Shown: positions 28,256-37,219, counted from the first letter of the stretch. The stretch is DNA of 64,000 nt from Arthrobacter sp. 131MFCol6.1 (GCF_000374925.1 NZ_KB895545.1:124001-188000), one strand, 5' to 3'. Notes: generated from the sequence alone by a model not told the origin. A program made the numbers and translations.

Positions 28256-28975
28256 ATGATTAACGTCCTCGTCGCCGACGACGAGCTCCCCGCCGTTGAG
28301 GAACTGGCCTTCCTGCTCGGCCGGGATGACCGGATCGGCGCCATCCACCGGGCCTCCTCGGGCGCCGAGGCCTTGCGTGCCCTCGAAGCCGAAGACGTCG
28401 ACGCCGTGTTCCTCGACATCCATATGCCGGCGCTGTCCGGGCTGGACATTGCCCGGGCCATCGCCCGCAGCGCCCGTCCGCCGGCCGTCGTTTTCGTCAC
28501 CGCGGACGAGGACTGCGCGCTGGAGGCCTTCGAGCTCGCGGCCGTGGACTACCTGCTCAAGCCCGTGCGGGCCGAAAGGCTGGCCAAGTCGATCGGACGC
28601 ATCAGCGAACTGCTCAAGGACGGTGCCCCTGCACCCGAAATGATCACCGTGGACCTGGGCGGGACCACCAAGATGATCCGTCGCGAAGACGTCACCTACG
28701 TCCAGGCGCAGGGTGATTACGCCCGGCTGCACACCGCCGATGCCAGCTACCTCATCAGGGTTCCGCTGGCGGACCTCGAACAGCAGTGGGCCGACGCCGG
28801 ATTCCTCCGCATCCACCGCTCCTACCTGATCGCGCTGAGCCACGTCGGCCACTTGAAGCTCGCCGCAGCGCGGCCCAGCGTCACGGTGGCCGGAGCCGAA
28901 CTGCCTATCAGCCGCCGGCACCTGCCTGCTGTCCGGGAAAAGCTTGGCGCAACCCGTATCCGGCCGCAGGCATGA
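28256..28975 (+). CDS. LytTR-family response regulator
   Basis: A 239-residue regulator. The receiver domain has D8-D9, phosphoacceptor D54 in FLDIHMPALSG and K102 in YLLKPV. From about residue 128 to 232 there is a LytTR DNA-binding domain with YVQAQGDYARLHTAD and FLRIHRSYLIAL. Its TGA overlaps the ATG of the next gene, a DUF485-like partner, so regulator and downstream transporter genes are coupled. Confidence 0.93.
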   Translation: MINVLVADDELPAVEELAFLLGRDDRIGAIHRASSGAEALRALEAEDVDAVFLDIHMPALSGLDIARAIARSARPPAVVFVTADEDCALEAFELAAVDYLLKPVRAERLAKSIGRISELLKDGAPAPEMITVDLGGTTKMIRREDVTYVQAQGDYARLHTADASYLIRVPLADLEQQWADAGFLRIHRSYLIALSHVGHLKLAAARPSVTVAGAELPISRRHLPAVREKLGATRIRPQA

Positions 28976-29349
28976 CAAGGGTCCGGGTCACGGCGCCACG
29001 CAGCGTCACACCAAACGGCACCGCCCTGAACGGCGGGCGCTCCGCGGCAGCCTCCCTCGATGCGGAGGAGGAGACCGACGCCGGGCAGCTGTTCGTCCGT
29101 TCGCTCATCCGGTCCCAGCTCCGGCTGGGCCTGGTGGTGGCCCTGGGGTTCCTGCTGATCATGCTCGCCTTCCCGCTGATGCTGGGGCTGGTCCCGGGCC
29201 TGGCGGACTCCACGATTGCCGGCCTTCCCTTCGACTGGGTCCTGCTGGGGGCCGGGATCTATCCCGTGATCGGCCTCAGTGCCTGGCTGTACGTGCGGAC
29301 CGCGGCCAGGAACGAGGCCCGCTACCGGGACCTCGCCGGCGACAAATGA
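28972..29349 (+). CDS. Small two-helix membrane protein, DUF485-like partner of the second symporter
   Basis: 125 residues with a polar 45-residue N-terminus, then two membrane helices (about 50-72 and 84-107) and a charged C-terminus. Size, topology and position between the LytTR gene and a second SSF symporter match the DUF485 role, although sequence likeness to the first DUF485 protein is limited to QLRLGLVVALGFLLIMLAFPL-type helices. The ATG overlaps the preceding stop codon. Confidence 0.75.
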   Translation: MTRVRVTAPRSVTPNGTALNGGRSAAASLDAEEETDAGQLFVRSLIRSQLRLGLVVALGFLLIMLAFPLMLGLVPGLADSTIAGLPFDWVLLGAGIYPVIGLSAWLYVRTAARNEARYRDLAGDK

Positions 29350-29365
29350 CCGAACTCGTGAGGCC

Positions 29366-29437
29366 CACGTGAACGGCCCGGCGGGAGGCCACGTACGGGG
29401 CCCGGTGGGCGGCCACCCACGCGGCCGGGTGAACGGC
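29366..29437. repeat. Three 24-nt tandem units before the second symporter start
   Basis: Three imperfect 24-nt units beginning CACGTGAACGGCCCGG, CACGTACGGGGCCCGG and CACCCACGCGGCCGGG fill the gap between the DUF485-like stop and the symporter GTG. They leave no clear ribosome binding site. An 8-codon open frame (MTELVRPT) starting inside the DUF485-like stop precedes them. Confidence 0.75.
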
Positions 29438-29439
29438 CG

Positions 29440-30906
29440 GTGAATCCCGTCGTCGGCGTCGCGGCGTTCGCCGCCGTCTCCCTCGCCACGGCTGTGATCG
29501 GTTTCTACGGGTTGCGGATCTCGCGCACCACCGGGGACTTCTACGTCGCGTCCCGGACGGTCAAGCCGTGGTGGAACGCCTCAGCAATCGGCGGGGAGTA
29601 CCTCTCGGCCGCGAGCTTCCTGGGTGTCGCCGGGCTCATCCTGCTCTCCGGCACCGACGCCCTGTGGTATCCGGTGGGGTACACGGCCGGATACCTGATG
29701 CTGCTCTTGTTCGTCGCCGCTCCCCTGCGCCGCTCGGGCGCCTACACGATCCCGGACTTCACCGAGGCGCGCCTCGATTCGCGTGCCGTCCGCCGCGTCA
29801 CAAGCCTGGTGGTGGTCCTGGTCGGCTGGCTCTACATCGTCCCGCAACTCCACGGCGCCGCACTGGCCATCCGGATCACCACCGGGCTGCCGGCGTGGGT
29901 GGGCCCGGTGGCGGTGGTCGCCGTCGTCTGCATCACCGTGGTGGCGGGCGGGATGCGCTCCATCACGTTTGTCCAGGCGTTCCAGTACTGGCTGAAGCTG
30001 ACCGCGGTGGCGGTGCCCATCGTGTTCATGCTGCTGGTGCTGGGCGGCAACAGCTCCCCGGCGGAGGCAGCCCCCGCGGTGAATCCGACGGCGCTGGCAC
30101 CCTCGGGCCCCTATCAGGTCATTTCCCTGCTCGTGGCCCTGCTCTTCGGGACCCTCGGCCTGCCGCACGTGCTGGTCCGGTTCTACACAAATCCGGACGG
30201 ACAGTCGGCCCGGCGCACCACCCTGATTGTCCTGGGCCTGCTCTCGGTCTTCTATCTGTTCCCCACGGCCTACGGCATGATCGGCCGGGCCTACGCCCCC
30301 GACCTCGCCCAAAGCGGGCCGGCCGACGCCCTGGTGCTGCTGTTGCCTGGCCGCCTGGTGGGCGGGGCGGCCGGCGACCTGCTCTCTGCGCTGGTGGTGG
30401 CCGGGGCGTTTGGGGCGTTCCTGTCGACGACGTCGGGCCTGGTGGTCTCGCTGGCCGGCGTGATCAGCCAGGACGTGTTCGGCGGCAGCGTGCGCGGCTT
30501 CCGGCTGGCAGCGCTGATCTCGGCGCTGGTGCCTCTGGGAATCGCGTCGATGACCGAATCGCTGGCTCTGGCCGGCAGCGTGGGGCTCGTGTTTGCGTTT
30601 ACCGCGTCCACGATCTGCCCGGTCCTGCTGCTGGGCATCTGGTGGCGGGGACTGACGGACGCCGGGGCAATCGCGGGCATGGTGACCGGCGGCGTGCTCT
30701 GCGGCAGCGCGATGGTGGCCGGTTCGGTGCTGGGGGCGACACAGACGCCGTCGTGGCTGGCACAGCCGGCCGCGTGGACGGTGCCGGCCGCGTTCGCCGT
30801 CACGATCCTGGTGTCGCGGGCCACGCGGGGCCGGGTGCCGCGGACGATGACGCGCCTCATGACCCGGCTGCACACCCCGGAACGGCCGCTCGCGACGGAG
30901 CGGTGA
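29440..30906 (+). CDS. Sodium/solute symporter (ActP-like, second copy)
   Basis: A 488-residue SSF-family transporter with about 13 helices. Signature segments are SAIGGEYLSAASFLG near residue 50, GGMRSITFVQAFQYW and GLPHVLVRFYTNPDGQSARR. It is about 50 residues shorter than the other symporter here and not a recent duplicate. The GTG at 29440 gives a credible N-terminus but has a weak ribosome binding site behind a tandem array. It is the last gene of the kinase-regulator-DUF485-symporter operon. Confidence 0.87.
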   Translation: MNPVVGVAAFAAVSLATAVIGFYGLRISRTTGDFYVASRTVKPWWNASAIGGEYLSAASFLGVAGLILLSGTDALWYPVGYTAGYLMLLLFVAAPLRRSGAYTIPDFTEARLDSRAVRRVTSLVVVLVGWLYIVPQLHGAALAIRITTGLPAWVGPVAVVAVVCITVVAGGMRSITFVQAFQYWLKLTAVAVPIVFMLLVLGGNSSPAEAAPAVNPTALAPSGPYQVISLLVALLFGTLGLPHVLVRFYTNPDGQSARRTTLIVLGLLSVFYLFPTAYGMIGRAYAPDLAQSGPADALVLLLPGRLVGGAAGDLLSALVVAGAFGAFLSTTSGLVVSLAGVISQDVFGGSVRGFRLAALISALVPLGIASMTESLALAGSVGLVFAFTASTICPVLLLGIWWRGLTDAGAIAGMVTGGVLCGSAMVAGSVLGATQTPSWLAQPAAWTVPAAFAVTILVSRATRGRVPRTMTRLMTRLHTPERPLATER

Positions 30907-30942
30907 CCCGGCGTCGGTGACCCGGCTTCGGTGATCCGGGGT
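30901..30942. repeat. Three 14-nt tandem units overlapping the symporter stop
   Basis: CGGTGACCCGGCGT, CGGTGACCCGGCTT and CGGTGATCCGGGGT follow each other without gaps; the TGA stop codon of the symporter lies inside the first unit. Located between convergent genes. Confidence 0.8.
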
Positions 30943-30963
30943 GGGGCTCCGGGCCGGGCGTGC

Positions 30964-31542
30964 CTAGTCGATGGCCGCCATGAGCTCGACGGCGCGCTCC
31001 AGGAACGCGTCGACCTGGCTTTCCTCGTAGCCCTCCCGGCCCACGGCGGGGCGGAACACGGCGCGTCGGACGTTGTCCACGCTCAGCGGCTGGTCCTCCT
31101 CGAGGTAGCCGATCAGCTCGTGGCAGAGGTCGTCGACGTCGGTGGTGTTGTAGCTGCGGGCCTTGGGCTTGGACGGGCGTCGGAAGCGCTGGCCGTCCGG
31201 GCGGTGCAGGCGCCCGCGCAGGACGCCCGCGAGCCGGCCGATTTCGCGCAGCCAGGCGTCCTCGCCGCGTTCGGCAACCAGCTCATCGCGCTCGCGCCGG
31301 GCGAGGGCGTCCTCGAGCCGGTCCAGCGCGGCATCCACGCCGGCCGCGGCGTAGCCGCCCTTCACGGGATCGAAGGACACTGCGCGGACGTCCGAGCTCT
31401 TGATGGCGCGGGAGGCCGAGGACGGAGCTTCGAATGACACCCGTGCGCGTTGCAGGAAATCGTCGACCTGCCTGGCGTTGTAGCCATACTGGTTCCGCTG
31501 CACGCGGTCAAAAGACGCAGGAATCTGCCGTTGAATGTCCAC
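30964..31542 (-). CDS. DivIVA-domain protein
   Basis: About 192 residues with repeated short DivIVA-like motifs: FDRVQRNQYGYNARQVDDFLQR at the N-terminus, then VSFDPVKGGYAAAGVDAALDRLEDAL, then VFRPAVGREGYEESQVDAFLERA at the C-terminus. Each couples a GY turn to an amphipathic helix. A charged middle part follows the second motif. GTG 31542 is chosen because AAAGGA precedes it. It lies downstream of cdsA, its usual place in Micrococcaceae. A role in polar growth or septum placement is inferred from the domain only. Confidence 0.82.
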   Translation of the reverse strand: MDIQRQIPASFDRVQRNQYGYNARQVDDFLQRARVSFEAPSSASRAIKSSDVRAVSFDPVKGGYAAAGVDAALDRLEDALARRERDELVAERGEDAWLREIGRLAGVLRGRLHRPDGQRFRRPSKPKARSYNTTDVDDLCHELIGYLEEDQPLSVDNVRRAVFRPAVGREGYEESQVDAFLERAVELMAAID

Positions 31543-31621
31543 TGTTACTTTGTTCCTTTGATGCCGTTCGGCTGGTTTGCTCGGCACCATTCTAGGCGCC
31601 GGAAGTGCTGGGCCTGTGCTT

Positions 31622-32542
31622 CTAGGCGGCCGTGAGGGCCGAGAACAGGATGAACGCCACCGGCGAGGCAAAGACAATCGAGTCCAGCCGGTCCATGACG
31701 CCTCCGTGTCCGGGGAGGATGCTGCTCATGTCCTTGATGCCGAGCTCGCGCTTGACCATCGACTCGGCCAGGTCGCCGGCGGTGGCGGCTGCCACCATGC
31801 CCACCGCGAGCACGACGCCGAACCACCACGGCTCGCCCAGCACGAAGATCATGGCGAGCACGCCCACGACGACGGCCCCCGCGATCGAGCCGGCGAAGCC
31901 TTCCCAGGTCTTCTTGGGGCTGATCTTGGGGGCCATCGGATGCTTGCCCAGGGAGGCGCCCACGAGGTAGCCAAAGGTGTCGTTGGCCACCACCAGGAGC
32001 AACAGGGTCGCGATCTGCCACGCACCGGCCGGAATCACCCCGTCAGGCCACAGGCCTACCGGCGTCTCGCCGTCGGCGGTGTGCAGCAGCAGCGTCGCAA
32101 AGCTGATCAGGAACGGCACCCAGGACAGGGTGAAGACCCCCGCGAAGATGCTCCGCGCCGAACCGGCGGCGCCTTCCAGGGTCCGCCACAACAGCACCGC
32201 CACGCTGCTGACAAGCATCGCAAAGAGCAGGCTTTCGAGGCCGCCGAAGTAGGCGGCGATCGGCATGGCGACCGTGCCGACCATCACCGGCACGATCGGC
32301 AGGCGCGTGCCCGCGGCCTCCAGCGCACGGAAGATCTCCCAGACGCCGAAGATCGCAAAGGTGGCGGTCACCAGGACGAAGCCCAGCGGGAGGAACAGCA
32401 GGCCGCCGAGGACGCACACCAGCATGCCAACGCCCACCACGGTGGCGGCGGGCAGGTTCCGGCCCGCTTTGGGCGTCGGGTTCTCGCGTTGCTTCCCCCG
32501 CCTCCGGGCGCGCGGCCCGGAGGCCTCCTGTGCCTGACTCAT
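31622..32542 (-). CDS. cdsA: Phosphatidate cytidylyltransferase
   Basis: A 306-residue integral membrane enzyme making CDP-diacylglycerol from phosphatidate and CTP. It has about eight helices; the C-terminal CDS signature runs from SMVKRELGIKDM to PGHGGVMDRLDS. A basic, 35-residue cytoplasmic N-terminus (GPRARRRGKQRE) precedes the first helix. Its start codon overlaps the frr stop by one base (TGATG). Confidence 0.95.
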   Translation of the reverse strand: MSQAQEASGPRARRRGKQRENPTPKAGRNLPAATVVGVGMLVCVLGGLLFLPLGFVLVTATFAIFGVWEIFRALEAAGTRLPIVPVMVGTVAMPIAAYFGGLESLLFAMLVSSVAVLLWRTLEGAAGSARSIFAGVFTLSWVPFLISFATLLLHTADGETPVGLWPDGVIPAGAWQIATLLLLVVANDTFGYLVGASLGKHPMAPKISPKKTWEGFAGSIAGAVVVGVLAMIFVLGEPWWFGVVLAVGMVAAATAGDLAESMVKRELGIKDMSSILPGHGGVMDRLDSIVFASPVAFILFSALTAA

Positions 32543-33099
32543 CAGACCTCGAGCAACTCAGCTTCCTTGCGCTTGAGCAGCTCGTCGATCCCGTCCACGT
32601 GTGCCTTGGTCATGGCGTCCAGTTCCTTCTCGCCGCGGGCGCCTTCGTCTTCGCCGGCGTCGCCGTCCTTGACGAGCTTGTCCAGCGTCTCCTTGGCCTT
32701 GCGGCGGATGTTGCGGATGGACACCTTCGCGTCCTCGCCCTTGGACTTGACGATCTTGACGTATTCCTTGCGCCGTTCGCTGGTCAGCTCGGGAATGGTG
32801 ATCCGGATGACGTTGCCGTCGTTGGACGGGTTGGCGCCCACCTCGGAGTCGCTGAGCGCGCGTTCGATGTCGCGCAGGGCCGTCTTGTCGTACGGGGTGA
32901 CGAGGATGGTGCGGGCATCCGGGACCGCGAAGGAGGCCAGCTGCTGCAGCGGCGTCGGCGTGCCGTAGTACTCGACGATGACCTTGTTGTACAGGCCAGG
33001 CGTCGCGCGTCCGGTCCGGATCGAGGCGAAGTCTTCCTTGGCTACCTCAACTGCCTTGTCCATCTTGTCCCCGGCTTCGAGCAAGGTTTCTTCGATCAC
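32542..33099 (-). CDS. frr: Ribosome recycling factor
   Basis: 185 residues, the normal length. It splits post-termination ribosomes together with EF-G. Conserved segments are [39 protein letters not shown] and [22 protein letters not shown] start with GAGGAGA upstream. Follows pyrH after 134 bp, a gap with a small hairpin near 33190-33207 but no T-run, so read-through from pyrH is likely. Confidence 0.96.
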   Translation of the reverse strand: MIEETLLEAGDKMDKAVEVAKEDFASIRTGRATPGLYNKVIVEYYGTPTPLQQLASFAVPDARTILVTPYDKTALRDIERALSDSEVGANPSNDGNVIRITIPELTSERRKEYVKIVKSKGEDAKVSIRNIRRKAKETLDKLVKDGDAGEDEGARGEKELDAMTKAHVDGIDELLKRKEAELLEV

Positions 33100-33233
33100 G
33101 GTCTCTCCTCAGAAATTGGTGCGTCCCGGGGGCCGGGGCGCGGCACGTCTTCTTGGTGCGCCTGATGTATTCCGCCGGGCGCTTTTGTCTTCCGCCTGGC
33201 GGCGGAAAGGTCCTGAAAACATCCTAGCCGTTG

Positions 33234-33971
33234 CTAGGGGGTGACGACGGTGCCCAGGTCCTCGCCCCGGATGGCGCGGGTGACGTTGCCCTCGCCTTCC
33301 ATGCCGAAGACCACCATCGTGAGGTTGTTGTCCTTGCACATGGTCATCGCGGTCTGGTCCATCACGCGGATGTCGCGGCGGAGGGCGTCGTCGTAACTGA
33401 GGCGGTGCAGCTTCTCCGCCGTCGGGTCCTTCTTCGGGTCGGCGGTGTAGACGCCGTCGACGCCGCTTTTGGCCATCAGGACGACGTCGGCGTGGACCTC
33501 CATGGCGCGCTGGGCGGCCACGGTGTCCGTGGAGAAGTACGGCAGTCCGGCGCCGGCGCCGAAGATGACAACCCGGCCCTTTTCCATGTGGCGGATGGCG
33601 CGGCGGGGAATGTAGGCCTCGGCAACCTGGCCCATGGTGATGGCGCTCTGCACGCGCGTTTCCACCCCGGCCTGCTCCAGGAAGTCCTGGAGCGCGAGGC
33701 AGTTCATGACGGTTCCGAGCATGCCCATGTAGTCGGCGCGGGACCGGTCCATGCCACTCTGGGACAGTTCGGCGCCGCGGAAGAAGTTGCCTCCGCCGAC
33801 GACGATTGCGACCTCGACGTCGGGAACTGCGGCGGCGATCTGCTTGGCCACGCCACGGACGGTATCCGGGTCGACGCCCAGTTTGCCGCCGCCGAAGACC
33901 TCGCCGGAGAGCTTCAAGAGGACGCGGCGCCTGTTCTTCTTTGGCTGGGCTGAAGTGGTGACGGTTTCCAT
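33234..33971 (-). CDS. pyrH: UMP kinase
   Basis: A 245-residue amino-acid-kinase-fold enzyme phosphorylating UMP to UDP. The N-terminal [11 protein letters not shown] loop, the [10 protein letters not shown] motif and the [24 protein letters not shown] lid are all present. Located between the rpsB-tsf terminator and frr, so it probably has its own promoter in the 174-bp gap upstream. Confidence 0.96.
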   Translation of the reverse strand: METVTTSAQPKKNRRRVLLKLSGEVFGGGKLGVDPDTVRGVAKQIAAAVPDVEVAIVVGGGNFFRGAELSQSGMDRSRADYMGMLGTVMNCLALQDFLEQAGVETRVQSAITMGQVAEAYIPRRAIRHMEKGRVVIFGAGAGLPYFSTDTVAAQRAMEVHADVVLMAKSGVDGVYTADPKKDPTAEKLHRLSYDDALRRDIRVMDQTAMTMCKDNNLTMVVFGMEGEGNVTRAIRGEDLGTVVTP

Positions 33972-34070
33972 GGTGCCTTCCCGTTGGTGAACTCTGAGTT
34001 AGGTTATCGTGCTGGGCGCCCAAGGCGGCATTCCGGCCGTGACCGGAACCGGTGCCTCACGGGTGCATGC

Positions 34071-34103
34071 AAAAGGGGTGGCCACCGTGGTGACCACCCC
34101 CTT
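34071..34103 (-). terminator. Terminator of rpsB-tsf
   Basis: A stem of about 15 bp (AAGGGGGTGGTCAC in the minus sense, with its GTGGCCACCCCTT partner, one mismatch) is followed by TTTT. It lies about 45 nt after the tsf stop and separates rpsB-tsf from pyrH. Confidence 0.8.
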
Positions 34104-34145
34104 AGCGTGTCTTGCTAGTGCCTGACTGGTGTCTGGCCAGTCTGA

Positions 34146-34982
34146 CTAGGAACCGACGCGGAAGCGCGTGAAGGCAGTTGCCTTGACGCCGGCCTCTTCG
34201 AGGACCTGGGCGACAGACTTCTTGGCATCCTTGGCGAATGACTGGTCAACGAGGACCTCGCCCTTGTAGAAGCCGGTAACGCGGCCTTCGACGATCTTGG
34301 TCATCGCAGCTTCGGGCTTGCCCTCGGCCTTGGCCGTTTCCTCGGCGATGCGGCGCTCGGACTCGACGAGCTCGGCCGGAACGTCCTCACGGGTGAGGTA
34401 GTTCGGAGCCATGGCGGCGACGTGAACGGCGACGTCGTGGGCTGCCGTGGCAGCCGCTTCGCCTTCGCCGTCAACAGCGAACAGCACGCCAACCTGGGCC
34501 GGGAGGTCCTTGGAGGTCTTGTGCAGGTAAGCGTCGACCGTAGCGCCCTCGATGCGGGAGATGCGGCGGACAACAACCTTTTCGCCCAGAACGGCGCCCT
34601 CTTCGATGACGACCTCGGACAGCGGCTTGCCGTCGACCTCGGTGGCCAGCAGGGTCTCGAGATCGGCAGCGCCGGACTCGACAGCCACGGCCAGGACCTT
34701 GTCGGCCAGCTGGATGAACTTGTCGGCCTTGGCAACGAAGTCGGTCTCGCAGTTGACTTCGATCATCACGCCGACGCCGTTGGCGACCTTGGCAGCAACC
34801 AGGCCTTCAGCGGTGGAGCGGCCTTCGCGCTTGGTGGCGCCCTTCAGGCCCTTGATGCGGATGATTTCGATGGCCTTCTCGGCGTCACCGTTGGCTTCGT
34901 CAAGAGCCTTCTTGACATCCATCATGCCGGCGCCGGTGCGCTCGCGCAGAGCCTTGATATCAGCGGCAGTGTAGTTCGCCAT
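34146..34982 (-). CDS. tsf: Elongation factor Ts
   Basis: A 278-residue nucleotide exchange factor for EF-Tu. It has the N-terminal UBA-like domain with KALRERTGAGMMDVKKALDEA, the GLVAAKVANGVGVMIEVNCETDFVAK core and the dimerisation region. Length and order (rpsB then tsf) are standard. AGAGGGG precedes the ATG. Confidence 0.97.
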   Translation of the reverse strand: MANYTAADIKALRERTGAGMMDVKKALDEANGDAEKAIEIIRIKGLKGATKREGRSTAEGLVAAKVANGVGVMIEVNCETDFVAKADKFIQLADKVLAVAVESGAADLETLLATEVDGKPLSEVVIEEGAVLGEKVVVRRISRIEGATVDAYLHKTSKDLPAQVGVLFAVDGEGEAAATAAHDVAVHVAAMAPNYLTREDVPAELVESERRIAEETAKAEGKPEAAMTKIVEGRVTGFYKGEVLVDQSFAKDAKKSVAQVLEEAGVKATAFTRFRVGS

Positions 34983-35115
34983 GTGAACCCCTCTGTCTAG
35001 AAATTTATGTGGTGTACGGACCGACAGGACGGCTGCTCACCGAGTGAGCGGCCATCCTGTCGGTACCCCCTATGCAGCTGAGCGCATGTGGGGAGATCCA
35101 GATTTACTTGTCTGA

Positions 35116-36033
35116 CTACTTGGCTTCGTCGGCGGCCGGTGCTTCTTCAGCAGCCGGTGCTTCTTCAGCAGCCGGAGCGGCCTCAGCGGCCGGAGCAGCT
35201 TCAGCGGCCGGGGCCTCTTCAGCAGCCGGTGCAGCCTCAGCGGCGGGCGCTGCAGCAGCTTCAGCCTTGTTGCCTTCGAGGAGCTCGCGCTCCCACTCGG
35301 CCAGCGGCTCTTCCGGAGCTTCCGTGGTGCCAGTGGCGCGCTGGTTACGGGCGATGAGGCCCTCAGCAACGGCGTCGGCGACAACGCGGGTCAGCAGGTT
35401 GACGGAGCGGATGGCGTCGTCGTTACCCGGGATCGGGAAGTCGACTTCGTCGGGATCGCAGTTGGTGTCCAGGATGGCCACAACCGGGATGTTCAGCTTC
35501 TTGGCCTCGTCGACAGCAAGGTGTTCCTTCTTGGTGTCAACGATCCACAGCGCGGACGGCGCCTTGGTCAGGTTGCGGATACCACCGAGGTTGGTTTCCA
35601 GCTTGGTGAGTTCGCGGCGAAGGAGCAGCAGTTCCTTCTTGGTGTAAGCCGAACCGGCGACGTCGTCGAAGTCGATCTCTTCGAGTTCCTTCATGCGCTG
35701 GATGCGCTTGGAGACCGTCTGGAAGTTGGTCAGCATACCGCCGAGCCAACGCTGGTTGACGTAGGGCTGGCCAACGCGGGTGGCCTGCTCGGCGATGGAT
35801 TCCTGCGCCTGCTTCTTGGTGCCGACGAAGAGAACGGTGCCGCCGTGTGCAACGGTGGCCTTCACGAACTCGTAGGCACGGTCGATGTAGGACAGCGACT
35901 GCTGCAGGTCAATGATGTAGATACCGTTGCGCTCCGTGAAGATGAAGCGCTTCATCTTCGGGTTCCAACGGCGGGTCTGGTGTCCAAAGTGGACGCCGCT
36001 GTCAAGCAGCTGGCGCATAGTTACGACGGGCAT
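35116..36033 (-). CDS. rpsB: 30S ribosomal protein S2 with extended acidic Ala/Pro/Glu tail
   Basis: 305 residues. The S2 core (about 1-250) includes [22 protein letters not shown] and the [18 protein letters not shown] segment. Beyond it, roughly 50 residues consist of [12 protein letters not shown] repeats encoded by six 18-nt units (35138-35245). Such tails are common in Micrococcaceae and probably lie flexible on the solvent side of the 30S subunit. GGAAGGAG precedes the ATG. First gene of rpsB-tsf. Confidence 0.97.
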   Translation of the reverse strand: MPVVTMRQLLDSGVHFGHQTRRWNPKMKRFIFTERNGIYIIDLQQSLSYIDRAYEFVKATVAHGGTVLFVGTKKQAQESIAEQATRVGQPYVNQRWLGGMLTNFQTVSKRIQRMKELEEIDFDDVAGSAYTKKELLLLRRELTKLETNLGGIRNLTKAPSALWIVDTKKEHLAVDEAKKLNIPVVAILDTNCDPDEVDFPIPGNDDAIRSVNLLTRVVADAVAEGLIARNQRATGTTEAPEEPLAEWERELLEGNKAEAAAAPAAEAAPAAEEAPAAEAAPAAEAAPAAEEAPAAEEAPAADEAK

Positions 36034-36510
36034 GCCGACGCTCCTTCCGGCAGGTCATTCATGAGAGAGCCCATGGCCCTCTTACCCTGCCAATAGTTGA
36101 CGGTTGTTTAGCATTCGCCCGGGATGGGCGTTGCTCCTGGCATCCACTGCACTTCCCATCCGCGCCATATGGACATGCCATGTGGAACGGACCGCAGGAG
36201 GCGCAGTCCTCCGCAGCCGAAGTTTGTGGCTTCTTTTGAGGAGGGCTGGATACGCGTAGTCAGCTGCTGTTCCCCCGCACCCCTGAATGAGGCGTGCCGG
36301 CTTCGGCAATCACGAAGTATCGCGACTTACAAGCGTGAGGGCACAGCAAACTGCTCCACCAAGTGTACTACAGCGGCCCCGCCCCGAAAGACGGTTTTGC
36401 CACGGCAGCGGGGCGGGGTTCCGGGGCTTGGGCGGGGGTCGGCGGGCACCTTATCCACATAGCCATGGCGGGAGATTCCGTCCGGGGCGCTGCCTTGGCA
36501 GGCTGGGGCC
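36034..36510. promoter_or_regulatory. 477-bp divergent leader region between rpsB and the M23 peptidase gene
   Basis: No credible gene is present. The region must hold the rpsB promoter and its leader. An inverted repeat (CCCCGCCCCG at 36377-36386 and its complement at 36409-36418, 22-nt loop) is the only clear structure. I could not identify confident -35/-10 boxes, nor a known S2 autoregulatory fold. Confidence 0.5.
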
Positions 36511-37143
36511 ATGAAGCTCCCCCTTGGCCTGCCGGCACCGTTCCTGGCGCCACTGTTCCTGGCGGCACCGTTCCTGGCGCTGTCCCTGGCGCTGTCCCTG
36601 GCGCTGTCCCCCATCGCCGCCGATGCCCATATCTCCGCCGCCGCCGACATCGGCGCCGGCGCCCAGGCTGCGATTTCACCCGGCCGGGGCTCTCCAAGGG
36701 CAGGGCCGGTCCCGGAACCTGCCTGGAGCTGGCCGCTTAGCCCGCGGCCGGCGGTGCTGCGCGCCTTCGATCCCCCGGCCAGGCCGTGGCTCAGCGGTCA
36801 CCGCGGTGTCGATATTGAGGCGGCCTTCGATGGCGCCCCACTCCTGTCGCCGGCCGCCGGGACGGTGAGCTTTGTCGGGACGGTGGTGGACCGGCCGGTC
36901 ATCACGATCGATCACGGCAACGGGCTGCGCAGCAGTTTCGAGCCGGTGGCGAGTTCACTGACGGCTGGGACCGCGGTGGCGGAAGGCGAGGTCCTGGGGC
37001 GGGTGCAGGCCGGCCACTGCGGCCCGGCCCCGCCCTGCCTCCACTGGGGCGTCCGCCGCGGCGAGGACTACGTCAACCCGCTGGCGTTCGTGATGGACCT
37101 GAGGCCTTCCGTCCTGCTCCCGCCCCTGGAGCCGGGTCCGTGA
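36511..37143 (+). CDS. Secreted M23-family metallopeptidase (LytM-like)
   Basis: A 210-residue exported zinc endopeptidase, probably a peptidoglycan hydrolase or a regulator of one. The signal peptide (residues 1-38) is a long, repetitive hydrophobic run built from LALS units, encoded by 12-nt repeats CTGGCGCTGTCC. The catalytic domain has HRGVD (H97, D101), IDHGNGLRSSFEPV and CLHWG (H178), consistent with an intact zinc site. Divergent from rpsB. Confidence 0.87.
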   Translation: MKLPLGLPAPFLAPLFLAAPFLALSLALSLALSPIAADAHISAAADIGAGAQAAISPGRGSPRAGPVPEPAWSWPLSPRPAVLRAFDPPARPWLSGHRGVDIEAAFDGAPLLSPAAGTVSFVGTVVDRPVITIDHGNGLRSSFEPVASSLTAGTAVAEGEVLGRVQAGHCGPAPPCLHWGVRRGEDYVNPLAFVMDLRPSVLLPPLEPGP

Positions 37144-37144
37144 T

Positions 37145-37161
37145 GCGGCGTTTGGCGCCGC
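37145..37161. terminator. Short GC hairpin after the M23 peptidase gene
   Basis: GCGGCG and CGCCGC pair around TTTGG directly after the stop codon. GTTTGGCGC recurs at the far end of the 76-bp convergent gap, and TGATGCG is mirrored by CGCATCA there, giving a nested inverted-repeat structure without a T-run. Confidence 0.5.
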
Positions 37162-37219
37162 CTTGATGCGCGGCTCCTCCGTTGAGGCACGCGGGCCTCC
37201 GCGTCGGCCGTTTGGCGCA

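Noticed and set aside
33190..33207. Hairpin between pyrH and frr as a terminator
   Set aside because: Only a 7-bp stem and no T-run in the direction of transcription; read-through to frr is more likely.
34021..34070. ATTCCGGCC near pyrH as another member of the 4.2-kb palindrome family
   Set aside because: Only the short core matches and no mirrored arm of the family length is present.
36124..36462. Small frames in the rpsB/M23 leader region
   Set aside because: No ribosome binding sites, odd composition (C, R, S-rich) and overlap with the expected rpsB promoter and leader.
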